NCBI GenBank assembly: GCA_030622585.1
Contig: JAUXFZ010000161.1
Coordinates: 1 to 6,163, forward strand
DNA: 6,163 bases
Origin: Myxococcales bacterium
GTDB lineage: Bacteria > Myxococcota_A > Polyangia > Polyangiales > Houyiibacteriaceae
Reading direction: 5' to 3'
Part shown: positions 4,700 to 6,163 of the stretch, in pieces
How positions within the stretch are numbered: the stretch's first letter is position 1
Layout: every line of letters starts with the position of its first letter
Notes under the pieces: model-generated
Database searches by the model: none
Seen by the model: only the letters and a program-made list of their open reading frames with translations
What the model was told of the DNA's origin: nothing
Made by a program: the position numbers and the translations under genes

Positions 4700-6163
4700 C
4701 TACGGTCGCTTGCCGGCGGCGGCCGCCACCGCGCGATCCTTGTCGGCGCCTTGCGGGTCGAGGCATATGAACGAGGGCACGCCATCCTCGATCGCGTATG
4801 CCGGCAAGTTCGACGAACTGGAGCATACCTTTCCGTCTTTCGTGAATACTAGATCGCGTAACCAGGTGACCCGCGTGGGGCTCGGGTAGCTGATGAATCG
4901 TTCCTCTTTCGGAATGAAACGCAAGATGCGGTCCGACATGTTAGAGGTCATCCAGACGTCTCCGGTCTGCGGGTGAACGTTGAGTGCATACGGCGTTTCG
5001 TACTCGTCCGGGGAGAGGGTCGGCAGTCTGTACGTCTTGAACTCTTTGGTGGCGGGGTCGAAACGCAACAATGCGCTCTCGTCGAACGAAGGAACCCAAA
5101 GGATGCCGTCCGCGTCGAACCGGGGCCGCCGCGGTCCCGCAAGCGGCGTCTCGTATTCCGTGATTTTCAGAGTGTCGGGATCGATGTGACCGATGATGTT
5201 CGCGTAGAGCTTGGCGTACCAGACACCGCCATCCTTGGGATGGATGTCGAGCCCGTACGGCATGTTGAACAGGTCGTCGTACTCGATGCCGCTCAGCATC
5301 TTGTGTACGGAGAGGTCGATGTGTTTGTTCTCGCGCGGCGACCGAGCCGAGAACTTCAGGAGCATCGGAAAGAAGGTGTCCGCAACCCAGCGCCAGAACC
5401 CGTTGTGCGGGAGCTGGATCAGCGTAAACGTCTCTGTTTCCGGATCGAAACGCCCCACCTGATTCGACACCGCGAGCGTGAACCACACGATCCCCTGCGG
5501 ATCCACGCGAATGGTGTGCGGATACAACGCATCTTCGCCGATCTCGTACAGCTGGAAGGCCTTGGTTTCCGGATGAAAGGACACGAGCGTCGAGGACAAG
5601 GCGTTGGTGATCCAGAAACGACCGTCCTTGGCTTGCGCCATGCTGTGCGGCCCGTGCTGCCCGGTGAAGATGCCGATCGGAAGCGCAGCACCCGCGAAGA
5701 GGCCACCCATGGGAAGGTCCGACGCCGGTAACGGGTATTTCTCGATGTCGTTGGTTTCCGGGTCGAGCACCCAAACGACGTCGTGCCCCTCGTCCGTGCC
5801 GTAGAGCTTGCCGTCTTCGCCGACGTCCGTGTCGTGAATGAACGACATCCCGTCGCCCACCAGCCATTCTTCGATCTTCGCGTGCGCAAGCTCCGGGCTA
5901 GCGTCATGCGTCTGCACGACGTCGATTGGCTCACCGTCGAAACCCGCAGCGAGCACCTCGCTAAATCGCTCGACCTGCTCGTCTGTGACGAGCGCCATGT
6001 AGCCTTCCATCTTCTGAATCGACTTGGTCCACGCTTCGGCATCCCGCTTTCCGCGCGTGAGCGGGTTGCCCATCTGATGACAGTAGTTGCATTGAGCGAT
6101 GAACGGCGAACGCTCCTCGACATCGTTCCAAGGGAGTGAAGTGAGATGCGCGGAAGCCGTCAG
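4700..6163 (-). CDS. Cytochrome c domain fused to a Vgb-like (virginiamycin B lyase-like) seven-bladed propeller, 5' end off window
   Basis: The minus-strand frame is open from the stop at 4700 to the right edge, so the visible 487 residues are the C-terminal part of a longer protein. Numbered from the edge, CNYCH at 25-29 is a haem c site (Cys25, Cys28, His29), with Met52 or Met56 in KMEGYM as candidate axial ligand, and LTDEQVERFSEVLAAGF as the typical last helix of a small cytochrome c. Seven propeller repeats of the form D/H-x3-DG-x2-W...L-x-FDPET-x3-Y-x2-P then begin at about 110, 173, 216, 303, 345, 392 and 436. A 50-residue insert with hydrophobic FWRWVADTFFPMLLKF separates blades 3 and 4. 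Haem attachment requires export, so a signal peptide is expected beyond the edge. The propeller family includes virginiamycin B lyase, but most members have no proven lyase role; a redox or sensing function is inference. ATG 6073 would wrongly remove the haem site. Confidence 0.9.
   Translation of the reverse strand: MTASAHLTSLPWNDVEERSPFIAQCNYCHQMGNPLTRGKRDAEAWTKSIQKMEGYMALVTDEQVERFSEVLAAGFDGEPIDVVQTHDASPELAHAKIEEWLVGDGMSFIHDTDVGEDGKLYGTDEGHDVVWVLDPETNDIEKYPLPASDLPMGGLFAGAALPIGIFTGQHGPHSMAQAKDGRFWITNALSSTLVSFHPETKAFQLYEIGEDALYPHTIRVDPQGIVWFTLAVSNQVGRFDPETETFTLIQLPHNGFWRWVADTFFPMLLKFSARSPRENKHIDLSVHKMLSGIEYDDLFNMPYGLDIHPKDGGVWYAKLYANIIGHIDPDTLKITEYETPLAGPRRPRFDADGILWVPSFDESALLRFDPATKEFKTYRLPTLSPDEYETPYALNVHPQTGDVWMTSNMSDRILRFIPKEERFISYPSPTRVTWLRDLVFTKDGKVCSSSSNLPAYAIEDGVPSFICLDPQGADKDRAVAAAAGKRP
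6077..6091 (-). other. Haem c attachment motif CNYCH
   Basis: The minus strand encodes Cys-Asn-Tyr-Cys-His directly before Gln-Met-Gly-Asn-Pro, a canonical CxxCH site. It lies upstream of the first ATG in the frame (6073) and is in frame with the propeller. The surrounding sequence (PFIAQ before it; a helix with KMEGYM and LTDEQ after it) is typical of a class I cytochrome c domain. Confidence 0.85.

Noticed and set aside
4973..5731. Plus-strand open frame of 252 codons opposite the propeller gene
   Set aside because: It is a shadow of the propeller repeats on the other strand, Arg/Val-rich with no recognisable motif.
5437..5761. Repeated TTTCCGG words at 5437, 5566 and 5755
   Set aside because: They are in-frame codons of the repeated Pro-Glu-Thr turns in the propeller blades, not a DNA-level repeat element.
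4700..6163. Antibiotic resistance by virginiamycin B lyase
   Set aside because: Propeller similarity alone does not show lyase activity, and the fused haem c domain and extra insert differ from the compact resistance enzyme.

Overview
The window is GC-rich bacterial DNA (about 60% or a little more G+C by eye) with tightly packed genes. It holds five protein-coding genes and no RNA gene, insertion sequence, CRISPR array or long repeat that I can support. The codon pattern is uniform, and long antisense open frames of the kind GC-rich genomes produce run across several genes. A c-type cytochrome fused to a streptogramin-lyase-like propeller, together with several NAD(P)-dependent oxidoreductases, suits a free-living, respiring, probably Gram-negative soil or marine bacterium of proteobacterial or myxobacterial type. 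The taxon cannot be fixed from the sequence.

Layout: positions 1-141 are mostly non-coding and hold the start region of the rightward pair. A short dehydrogenase/reductase resembling dihydropteridine reductase (142-834, +) is followed 24 bases later by an aldo/keto reductase (859-1860, +). The aldo/keto reductase meets the leftward genes head-on, with one base between the two stop codons. The leftward genes, in order of transcription, are: a truncated gene with a haem c motif and a seven-bladed Vgb-like propeller (4700-6163 and beyond the right edge); a 118-base gap; a thiamine-diphosphate (ThDP) enzyme of the acetolactate synthase/benzoylformate decarboxylase superfamily (2830-4581); and an extended SDR epimerase/dehydratase (1862-2830) whose ATG overlaps the ThDP gene's TGA by one base.

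Four of the five genes encode cytoplasmic carbonyl or sugar chemistry: a ThDP enzyme that would make or break C-C bonds next to a carbonyl, two reductases and one epimerase-type SDR. The fifth should act outside the cytoplasm, because a CxxCH motif needs export for haem attachment. The ThDP and epimerase genes are probably translationally coupled. I see no established pathway that unites all five, and their substrates cannot be read from the sequence.

The points most worth a second look are: the haem motif, which lies upstream of the first ATG at the right edge and would be missed if the gene were called from that ATG; the reductase that lacks the usual SDR serine but carries dihydropteridine-reductase-like signatures; the ThDP enzyme with Cys-Asp where Asn-Asn is usual; and the two rightward genes, which each have a TANNNT motif exactly seven bases before the ATG.
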